DNA of 64,000 nucleotides from the NCBI RefSeq assembly GCF_022458985.1, contig NC_061782.1, positions 15,359,172 to 15,423,171 on the forward strand, in the 5' to 3' direction. Of the stretch, positions 51,121-61,460 are shown piece after piece. Source of the DNA: Mugil cephalus. Its lineage: Eukaryota > Chordata > Actinopteri > Mugiliformes > Mugilidae. A program made the translations under genes and the position numbers. The notes below the pieces were generated by a model. That model did not search any database, was not told where the DNA came from, and was given only the letters and a program-made list of their open reading frames with translations. The stretch's first letter is position 1. The number at the start of each line of letters is the position of its first letter.

Positions 51121-51818
51121 GGGTTAATCTACCCGGAGAATCGCTTTATGGCTTCGGCCGTTTCCACACAACGCAAGATGATGTGTGAATCTTTTCGGCG
51201 GGTGGTTGGACTTGCCACCTGTCAGAAATGCTGAAGACACTACGCCGCTGACGACCGCACCGACCTCTCCTGCCACTGCATTGGAAAACATTAACATTTT
51301 ATTTTATTTATTTATTTATATTTTTTGTGCAGGGTTCCCTGCGCGAGTGAGATAAACAGGGGCAAGTTTGTCTGACATCGGCGCGGGAGAAAGTGAGCCA
51401 CACGGATAAGTGGTGAGATTATAAACGGAGTCTCTATGCGCCCGGAAGGCTCCGACCCCTCTCGCTTTGAAGATTAGGGGGTTGACGACGTCTGAAGGAC
51501 ACTAAGAACGGGATTAGGTATTGTGCAGTCTAACCTACTTCTCATCACTCCTACATCTTGTCCTCTGAAAATTTGCGCAATGACCTTTGGTGCACTTGGA
51601 ATACAGCGGGTGCGCCCGTGAGGTAAGGAAAAAAATGGTTCTGAAGTTTTAAGGCTGTTGGTGTAAATCATTTGAAGTTGTGTCACGGAGCGAATTTCCC
51701 TCTGAACTCACTGCGATTTCTGTTTGGATATTGATACCATCCGTTAGAGCCTGTTACGCGCAAGTGCCATGGGGAGTGCCTTTGAATAGTTTCACCGAAA
51801 AAAGACAAGGAAAGTGGT
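51121..51818 (+). other. Probable untranslated first exon(s) of an unidentified gene
   Basis: A locally CpG- and GC-richer stretch (GGCGGGTGG, CGGCGCGGG, TGCGCCCG) in AT-rich DNA. It has two strong plus-strand donors: GTGAG|GTAAGG at about 51622 and AAAGTG|GTAAGT at about 51816, and a possible acceptor ATCCGTTAG near 51745 between them, so either two exons or alternative donors. ATGs here open only tiny frames, for example six codons from 51770, so this would be 5'UTR. No coding exon I can recognise follows within 12 kb. It is head-to-head with plek, 15.5 kb away. I do not recognise the gene. Confidence 0.4.
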
Positions 51819-53234
51819 AAGTGGAGGGGCTTTCACTCATGTTAGTCGCTGTTCAGCTTCATCCAGCGACCAAACTCGGCATTTTGCAAGCCTGGTGCGC
51901 CGGGTTACTCAAACGCCTTGTCGATCCAACGCTCCATGCGCACGAGGGCTAATGTAATTTGCAAAATGTGCACCGTTCAGGGACGATCAATAGTTGAGGG
52001 ATTCGTGTTTTATTCAGTGTTAACTGCATACCTAGAAACGACGTTAATGCTGTTAAATGTCTCGACCTACTCTGATCAGGGCATCTTCTGAGATATGCAT
52101 ATACGATCTGGATCGTATCAATTATTATTATTATTATTATTATTATTTAAGCACTCTTCACGCCAGAAACGAAACCAGCCTTCTTTGGGATCGGGATGGA
52201 CAAAAACAAAACACTGAAAAGCATGAACCGTATTTGTTAAACAAAATGATCTTTACATTATGCTGGATTATAGAACATTCTGTCTCTGCATCAGACTGAC
52301 AGAATTTGTGCACTCACTCCTGACCCAACAACTGCACAGAGTGCACCGAAAGCTCAGCCTGTGCATGCCTCAAAATGCATATTTTTCATCTAAACAGTTG
52401 TATAAGGAGTAAAGCTTTGTGATGTATTTGTTATGGGCCTGGGCAGCATAGAATGCTTAAGCATAAAAACTCCCTCTGCAACAAGATGGCTCTGTGTTCA
52501 GAGGGATACTATAGTTTGACCACCTCCGTATTTTTTCAAGTTTATGTGCCTGTCTGAGTCTTTGTAGATGAATAGGGGACTGGTTGGTATTCATCTGGCA
52601 GCCAGTGAGATGAAATACATTGATATTGTATCCTGGAATATGACCACAGCACTACAGTGAGCATCAAGAAAAGCTTCATGATCAAATTATTCAGTTTTCA
52701 AAGGAGGTGTTTAAAATTCTCTCTTTTGCTCTTCTCAGCGGTGTTTTATTTTATTGCTACTACAGTTTCCAGCTGCTGCATGTTTGGGTAGTGCCCTCGA
52801 AGTGTGCGGGGAATATTTATAAAGCATTGCTGCAGGATGTCTTCATCAGTTGAGGGTTGGGCTTTTTCTTTCTAGAGATGCACATTTGGGAAATGAGAGA
52901 TGAGGCGGTGTAGTAGTAGCATGGCTCAGGCCGGCCAGGCTCCATTGATATTCCGCCGGTGTCCTGCTCCATAGGCAGTCCATTGTCATGGTTCGCTCAG
53001 TGGGATAGTATCTGATGATTGAGGTGTATTGGAAGAGAGTTGAAAGGCAGCTTGTACAGAAACTAAAAGCTCATTTTGGTGAAGGTTAACGCTATCGCCT
53101 CACAATGAAAATGGCCACGGAGTATGTGTTTTCATACTTTGAGAGTCGCGTGGAGATGACGTAAATCCAAAGAAGAAAAAGATCAGCCTCTAGCATAATA
53201 TTTTATTAGTTTGCATTTCAGTCTTTCCCAATAA
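51819..53234 (+). other. Start of the unidentified gene's first intron
   Basis: No exon recognised. It includes an (ATT)n tract at 52121-52148, preceded directly by a perfect 8-bp inverted repeat (ATACGATC TG GATCGTAT, 52101-52118). Confidence 0.4.
52121..52148. repeat. (ATT)n microsatellite
   Basis: Nine uninterrupted ATT units. Confidence 0.9.
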
Positions 53235-54014
53235 CAAACGCCAACTCCAATGAAGTTGCAATGTTGTTTATAATGTACATAAAAACTAACTACAGTCCTT
53301 GGCAAATCTTTTTCAACCTATGTTCAATTGACTCTTCTCTGGGCCCAAGCTTGTCTGACATGAACTTGCGCAAAACTTGACTGTCGTGTGACGAGTCCAT
53401 ATTTCAAATTGTTTGAGGAAATCATGGATGTTGTGTACAGGCTAAACAGGAAAAGGAACATCTAGACTGTTATCAGTGAAAAGGTAAAATCAGCGACTAT
53501 GATGGTATGGGGGTGTACTGGTGCCTGGTGCTGAAAGGTGCATACAGGTTCTGGAGGAACATGCTGCCATCGTAGCAACATCTTTTTTTGGGACGCCCAC
53601 ATATTGCAACAATGTGGGGTCATAGTGGGGAAAAAATGTCATTGCTAGACTGGCCTGTTTGGGAATTGAGGAAACTAATTGCTGAGGATTTGTGGGTGGA
53701 ATTCTTTCCCATTCTTGCTTGATGTGTGACCTCAGTTGCTCAACAGTGCAAATGCTTAGTGAGGCTTGTCAAAAGGAAAGGGGATGTAACACAGTGGGAA
53801 ACATGCCTCTATCTGTCCCAGTTTCTTTGGCATCACATTCAAAATGAGCCAATATTTTCAAAAAAACGGCTAAAGTTCCCCAGTTTCAACATTAAATATC
53901 TTGTCTTTCTAGTGTGTTCAATTGAAATATGTTGAAAAAGATTTGCAAATCGTCGTTCTATGTTTTTTCTTCACGTTTTACACAACGGCCAAACTTTATT
54001 GGAATTGGGCTTTG
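53235..54014. mobile_element. Non-autonomous mariner/IS630-type element, about 780 bp with 100-bp TIRs
   Basis: The left end 53235-53330 is the inverse complement of the right end 53915-54014. Outer CAA.CCAA.TCCAAT.AAGTT, then GTTGTxTA, and inner GGCAAATCTTTTTCAACxTAT with TTCAATTGA all match, with moderate divergence. The interior includes 'atgatggtatgggggtgtac' (plus-sense transposase-like) and 'cccattcttgcttgatgtg' (antisense-like). Both resemble parts of a mariner-type fish element whose ends read TTGCAAATC...TTCAACCTAT. It has no intact transposase frame. Target duplications were not resolved. Confidence 0.7.
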
Positions 54015-57000
54015 CAGATCCACATGTGCTTTAAATAGAATTGTGCAAAAATAAAGAGTTTCCAATCAAGATGGACGCATTTCAAGTTTCAAAGGGTGCA
54101 GCTTCTCTAATATGAGACACTGTGTGGCCACACAGCCTGTAGACGATTCATGGCCAGCCAAGCAGAAAAGATTTATCTGTCGTGGGCACATGAAATTGCA
54201 ATGCTCGGCAGTATTCTGTCCAGGGCAGGTGAGAGAAAGACGGTTCCTCTGTTGCTTTGGGAAATAAAGAAGCACAACAAGAGGAGCCCTTAAAAAAAAA
54301 AAAAAAAAAAGCAAGAGCTAATAAATGCCCTAGGTAGATACATTGGCTTTTGTAGAGTGCCGTTGTAGTTGACAGAATGAGATGCCAAAATATACATGTG
54401 GATACAGTAGGAGGATTTAACTCTCGACTCTCGATGTTTTTTCCCCCCCCGCACATTAGCTGGAGGGCCTTCTCCATGTTTACTGTAAATAGTGACTGAC
54501 CAAGGATGATAAGTCGATATGTTGATAAGGATTCAGATTTTTCCTTTTGGCTTTGAAGCAACCCCTGAAGTCGTGTGACCTACAGATTTGGAATACAACA
54601 TTTCATCAGCTCAGCATCGAGGTGTTGTAAATTTATAGCCAGGAGCCTGTAGCTGCATTAGGTCTTAGCAGAGCTTGACTAATCGTCATGGCCAGCAGAT
54701 GTAGTAGAAATCTGTGTCCAGGTCTCCACTGAAGCTTTAAGGGAGTCGGTGACTGCATACAAGTTACCTCCACGTGACAACATCAAACGTCTCAAAATTA
54801 CTCGACATTAAAATGAAAAACTGTGATTGCGAATTCACTGCACATCGGCCTCATTTTCAGTCTGCTCTTCTTGTCACAAGGAGGTTGGTCCTTCTCATGC
54901 CGCTCATTTTCTTTCTAATGAGAATTGTTTAGACAAGTGGTGGGTTTATAAATTTCTACTGTAGTGGGGACCTTAGACAATCCACTGTTGAATCTAACAG
55001 AGCAGTGAAGGGTAATGGGTGCCTGAGCTCTCCTCTCACCCTCTTGTTAAATCTCTAACTACTGCTGGGCCATCATATGGAGAGGGGAAAACTTGAAGTG
55101 TTACACAAGTATTATCACAAATGCCCAGCTGTTAGAGTTGTAGGACCTTCTGAGAAAATACCATGGTTAACACAGACATTATTCTTTTAAAAACAACTAC
55201 GGCAGTGTCTTTGAGAAGTGCTATGGTCGTCAATGAGAGTTGCCCTTATTAACTGCCCATTGTCAACATGGGAGTATAAGCCGTGTGCAACCTTTCTTCC
55301 ACTGAAACACTCATCAGATGTGTCTGTGAATAATAAAGACAATACATAATGGTGTTGCCTCTTTACTGAACTGTCTATTTCACTGGCAGTGTGAACTACA
55401 ATGCCACCTTTCCGATCGCTCTCGCCGCAGAAGCTGATATGGAGCGGTTATCATTCTCTTGAAATTTGTGTCCTTTGCCTTTTGAATCGGTAATTGGATA
55501 ACGATTGAAAAAATGTTTTCCAAGTATTTGCCTTTGAGTTAAAGTCAATTTCATTTGCATGATCTAACAAGTGCGTCAGTTTAACTTCTACCAAACTACA
55601 ACTCATCCTTGAATAGCTTCAACCCTTGGATGAAATCTAGCATCTTTTTTTTTTTCTATTATTTCTGCTCAGTGGACCACTGCCTGTTTGAGCTTTGAGA
55701 GAAAACTGTGACGGCACATATGCAGATTATCTTTGTAATTTGTGAGGATGTTTGCAAGTGACCATATGTTTGCTGAGTGAATTTCTATTAGCATAAGTCA
55801 ATATTTGCAACATGAGGCAAATAGAGAGGAAAGATGTGAATTTCCATATTATGATAATAGCATGACTAAACATTGGTTGCACAATTTGTAGGTGTAGACG
55901 GATGATATTGTGGCCATGCTTTAATTTCACACTTCAGTAAGAGCGTTCATCTTGGTTAGCGTGGTAGATAATATATTGTGTCTTCTGCAACTTTACCATG
56001 CAGGATGATTGCATTGTCGTTTTGTTGTACAGTATATTTGTCATGATTAAGATTGTGTCTTTAACATCTATTTTAAAAATGTGCGTTTTAGTTGTCATGA
56101 GCAAATTTCAGTAATGTGTTGAAAACGGCACTAAAAAGGGCACTTATTGCATTTATTGACTTTTGGACACTTGTGCTATCAAACAAATGAAAGTCCAATT
56201 TTTACTCTCTTGTTGGTTTTGTTTCATCCCCACCAATTTCCGAGGTAGATGTATGTCTCATCAGCAGGTCAATACTCTACTCCACCCCACTGGTGGACGC
56301 TTGACGCTCATTTTTGTCTTTTTCTGTTTTTTCTTTGGGTTTAGAGCAGTTTTTGCTCCAGACTGGATTAGTAGAGTATTTCGTAGGTCATTACATTACA
56401 ACCAAGTTAGAGATTCTGCCCTGTTTGTCAAACTTTTACAAATCTTTATATTATATTATCAGCTTATAATGATTCCAGTGTGTGTGGCCACATTGACTGT
56501 GCCTGCCTGCTCCCAATTCCAAAAATGCGGTGGAGTGAAGTTTAGGTAAGTTGCTGAGGCCCAGACAGACGACTAACAATCTCAGAGAGTACCCACCTGT
56601 CACTGAAAGCAGACACATCTTTAATTATAACTGTAATTGGTGATTTAATTAAACCAGGTGTGTTATATAAAAACTTACCCTTTGCACCGTTGTAACGAAT
56701 GGAAAAATAAGCTATGTAGACCAAAACTGTGTTTTGTACCAGGCAGTAGATGTTTTCTTCTTCTTCTTTTTTTTTTAACATGGAGCCTATGAAGATTGAC
56801 TCTATTTTGGATGCAGCCTCAGGTGGCGATTCGAGGCACTCCATTGTTGGTTTCATTTTTCAGCTACAGATGTTGCCACTCGGGCACTGTTGGTAGAAAA
56901 AGAAATGGATTCAACCTCTTGAAAACAACTAGCAGCTTACATTTGTGTGTAGTCTAGACCAGGAAGTGTGTTTACAGACCATGTTGGTGTCACGGTGATC

Positions 57001-59418
57001 TTTTGGATCTAAAATGTCATCACCTTGTCCTGTCAGACATTTGTGTCAAATCTCGCCATAGTTAACCAATGAATTCTTGTGAAGCAAGTCCCTCAAGGCA
57101 TTTTTGAGATATCATTGACTAACGGGCCATACAGAACATTTTGTGACACAGTCCAAAAATACAGTGCCTCCCGCCATGGCTGTCACCAGCATGCGGGGAT
57201 TTAAAGACATGGCTAGACTGTATGATGTTGTGTTTTGTTTTGACTGATTCTGTCTTTCGTGCTGCTATTTTGAACTGGTCATTCAGTTTGAAAACTTTTT
57301 TTACTCCAGGATGCAATCAAACCGAGCACTTGTGTTTAGTTGGAGCTGAGACCTCCCTAAGAGAGGCACAAGTTCAGCTTGAGTGTTGGCATAATGATGC
57401 CCGAAGTGAATTGTGAAATAATCAGTTGTTTAATATTGAATTTACAACAGTTCCAAACATCGAGGTTGCACTGGCGGTAATAATGAGCACATACAATAAA
57501 ACACCTACACCCAAGGCAACCTGCTAAGGGCTGTAAAGGCTTTTTCGTCTCAGAGGGATGAACCTTGAAGCGCATAAAATCCACCCCCATCACCACCGAT
57601 AAAGCGTCTCCAAATTCGGAAGCTCTCTTGCTTGTTTATTTTGAACGCACACTCAGGCGCACACATACGCGCCTCTCCTTGAATATCTACTTCAGGCCTA
57701 AAAATAGTAAGATGTGCACAATGCTATGGCGCTGAGGGAATCGCAGACTGTGGGAGCATGATTTGTGAGTATGTGGTGACATTTCTGTGATTACGCTTTA
57801 ATTCATGGACAACATCAAGCTGTGGGTTTTTCTCGGAATGCGGCAAAAATAATCGCACACCTGTAGCTTTAGAGCCCCAGGTAGTGTTGGAAGTAATTGA
57901 TGAGCAATTTGTGGCCTTGGTGTAGGTTAACCGACCTCTATTTAAATTACTCTGGTTCCAACTGTTTCATTCAGGCAGTCAAATGTTTTCATGTGTCCAA
58001 AAAATTAATGAATAAATGAAATTAGTTGTACGTTAATTTACTTTGTGATATTTTCATAGCATCCATAAAATCCACTTGTTCAGTGAGCGTACATGTAGAC
58101 ATCAGTGGCCAAAAACATCAAGCTATATAAAACATATTCACTAGACTCACTAGAAAAATATGTCAGAAAAGGAAATGGCCTTCGTATTCAGAAACAATTA
58201 GTTGGAGTTAGTTGTCCGTGAACGTTCATAGTATATCCAACAGCATCCAACAACAATGAAATAGGAATAAGTGGCAAGATGTTTCTACAAGTCCTTTTTC
58301 TTTTTCTTTTCTTTTTTTCGTTTTACATCCCAGCTAAAGAGAAGCAACAAGAAACCACTGTATTTTGGTTTCATAATATTCTTTAGTTGTCACTCGATAA
58401 ATACTTGAACAAAGGAGACAGAATTGCCAAGTGTTATACAGTTGCATCAATGAAAGAAATAAAACAAAGCAAGCTCTAACAAAGCGTGTAATTCTTACTT
58501 GATATATAGAATAAAAATGCCAGAAACTGGCCTTACTAAACAATAACTAAAACAGTACCTGAAAAGGGCTAGCACGTGAGTTGGCAGAGGACGCAAAATG
58601 GGAACAAAAACATGAGGCATAATGGCGAGAGGTTCAGATTAACTCAACAAGTGTAGTACATAACATCACTGCTGCTTTTAAATAGGCATGCGGCCACACA
58701 GCTCGGCTGATCGGAGAGCTAATCTGAAAGTCTCTCGCCTTAGGGTCGAGTACAGCCAGGCAGCAGAGCGACCTGTGTTATTGGGCCATGCAGTCACGGA
58801 AAGGGGACCACACAGCAAAACCTACAAACTAAAGCACTCTGAGAAGGTTAAGTACGCAGTCATTTAGCCAGGATGTTAACGGCTTTCAACAGCGTCTTTC
58901 GTGATAAATGAGTATTTTCCAGTCATGCTGCTCTGATCACTGTTTGCTATAGGAAGGGATCCCCCTTTGTTGTTAAACTAAGCCCCTATTTGTACTTGTT
59001 AATGAGATATAAACAGCATTTATAGCCTCCCTTTTAATTTGACTGTTGATAACTTTGCCCCAGACGGGGCGATTAACAAAAACCTGAGCTGCATACAAAC
59101 ACTGAGTTAAGGTCAAAGCGGAGCATAAAGAACATTTATTCCACCAAAGCTGTTGAATCACTTCTGTACCGTATCGTCTCACTGCTCTACCAGCAGCATA
59201 AAAAGCAACGCAACAGCCAAAACAGCAAAGTACACGTAACTTAAGCAGAATGATAAACAGAACCAAAAAAACATTGTTCATTTAAGTGTACGCAGTGTTG
59301 GCGCCAGTCAAAGATCAGAGGGCAGGTTGGGCTTCTTGTGACCTGAGATCTGCTTTATTCATCTGGAGAACTCTTGATTGAGCTGAGCAGCAGAGTGCAG
59401 TTCCATTGAATGTGAATG

Positions 59419-59453
<35 letters not shown>

Positions 59454-61057
59454 CTGAGAGGATCTCGGGTTGTGGTCTGAAAGCAGATGGTAGCCAGTCA
59501 AGGTTTCAGAGGACCAGAATGAAGTGGTCTGATTTATTTATTTTCTTTTGCCAGTATGTGAGTGGCTTTGACTTGAAGGTCCATTTACCGAGAAGTTTAG
59601 AGCTTGCAGTGGTTTATTGGGGGAGTTTCTGCAGTTCATGGCATGCAAGGACAGAGCCACAAGGAATTATGTTTTGCTATTGCCGTATATTTTCACCATC
59701 TCAACTTTCAAGCATGTAAAGATTGAGTCAGTACGTGACAATGCGTATTTTAAGTTAAAATAGCTGTTGACTCGGTAAGCTTAGAAAAATCAAAAGCTTC
59801 ATCCTGGCAATTTAATTATCTTCAATGTTCAGTGTATTATTTACTTCTCACATGAACGCGTCAGCCTCATTTTGATGTTCATGTTCATAAGAATTTCATC
59901 AGCCATATTTTACTCTGATGCTCAGCAGTTTAAACATCTGTGTCACTGGCTGTTGTGAGACACATTTGTTTAGTCTTTTGAGACTTTGAGTGTCTTAAAC
60001 GGAAAACAAGAAGCAAGTAATCAGTTGCATTATTCATTTTTCTATTTCGTGACCACGTGAATGGTATTCATTTCACTTTTACAGAATGTAATTGTGCAAT
60101 CTTGATAGCGGGGGTCTGAAAACATATGAGCAAGCATCTGGTATGTAAGAGAGCTTTTGTACTTCAAGATTGTCCCTCTTGTTTCTTTTGGAGGTTGAAG
60201 CACAGAAATCACAAGGGACGAGCGAAGACCAAAAGGAAGAAAATGTTAGCAGTAGCCTGAGTCAGTTTTGGCTTTGATGCTGAATATTTAAGTGTAACCA
60301 TGGCTGTCTTCATTAACATACAATGGTTTTAGTGAATAATTAGCTCTAGGATAATAGTGGCATGCACTCTCACAATATTCTGAAAGCACTGATATAGTTT
60401 GATCTATTTTCTAATAAATTGGGGCATGTGCTGGAGGAATTTTTAAAGGGATTCAGTAATATGAAAAAATCCATATACAGAGTAAGCAAACTGAGCTACG
60501 TGTGGGAGTCAGCTCTGACATTTCCACATTATTAGAATTAGCAGGTAGTTTACAACCATAATAAGCACTGAAGTCTCATGATCCAAACACCTTTCAATTT
60601 CCCCTTATTATGCTAAAACAATGAAATCTGTAAAGTGTTTCCTTGGTTTTTAGCTGTTTTTGGACTGTTTGACTGAATGACAGTAACATTAACTTAAAAT
60701 GAAGAGCAAGTATTTGTGCTATAGCTTTAGGACACTTGACCAAAAGTTAGTAGATGAGTGTGCTGGCGCTCTGACTTTCATTGGCAAAAAGAAAACTTGG
60801 CTTTCACCTCTTTTGCTCAGAATGTCAATATTGTTTTAAGCTGCTTGAACAGACGACTTCTCCTGTCAGTCTTTCCTTGAGATCATCCAGCTTGAGGGGT
60901 TTAGTCCACTTCCCTGCATGAAAACAATATCCAGCTGTTAGCTGAATACAGAGACCTGAGGCCATGAAGTCGGTTTAGCTTCATTAAACATCACAGGATT
61001 TTTGTCATTTTGACAGCAGACACACACAAAAAAACAACAAAGAATTGAGCCTTTAGA
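54015..61057 (+). other. Intronic or intergenic stretch without recognised exons
   Basis: Contains homopolymer runs (54292-54310 A, 59420-59449 T), several retinoid- or homeobox-like AT motifs without pattern, and short open frames. The 128-residue frame at 56163-56549 has no domain I know. I cannot place a coding exon of the upstream unidentified gene here. Confidence 0.5.
59420..59449. repeat. Poly-T tract
   Basis: About 30 consecutive T, a homopolymer or a retroelement A-tail in minus orientation. No element body was recognised beside it. Confidence 0.85.
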
Positions 61058-61460
61058 TTATACACCGATCAGGTGTCTTTATGACCACCTTCCTAATATT
61101 GTGTACGTCTCCCTTGTGCCTCCAGTACAGTCATGACTCATCAGAGAATGGACATGGACCTGCTGAGGGTGTCCTGTGGTGTCTGGAACAGGAAGTTGTT
61201 AGTGGGGGCCTTTGGGTCCTATGTTTTGAGGTGAGGGGATTAACACTTGGTGCTGTTTCTCTGGTGTTTTGAGTTGTTCCTAAACCAGTTTTGCACCTGT
61301 GTCAGGCTGCATCGTGCTGGGGCTGGTTTCTACCATCAAGGAGCGTCATTGCTATGAGGTGGGCTTGCCTTGTCTGGTCTACATGGGTTAGGTTATGTCT
61401 AAGGAACATCCACATGAATGCCAGGTCCTAAATTTCCCACTGCATTGTCACAAGATGCTC
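61058..61460 (-). pseudogene. Tc1-like transposon relic, copy B
   Basis: Starts 'tacaccgatcagg', then TATGACCACCTTCCTAATATTGTGT, and shares 'catcagagaatggacatgg' with copy A at 37.4 kb. It continues with TGTGGTGTCTGGAACAGGAAG, AAACCAGTTTTGCAC, GGCTGCATCGTGCTGG and AACATCCACATGAATGCCAGG, which follow the antisense of a common fish Tc1-like transposase gene. The coding strand is therefore minus. It is more complete than copy A, but its frame is broken and its distal end is missing. Confidence 0.65.

Noticed and set aside
56163..56549. 128-residue open frame with hydrophobic stretches
   Set aside because: The hydrophobicity comes from T-rich DNA; no homologue, signal or exon structure could be recognised.
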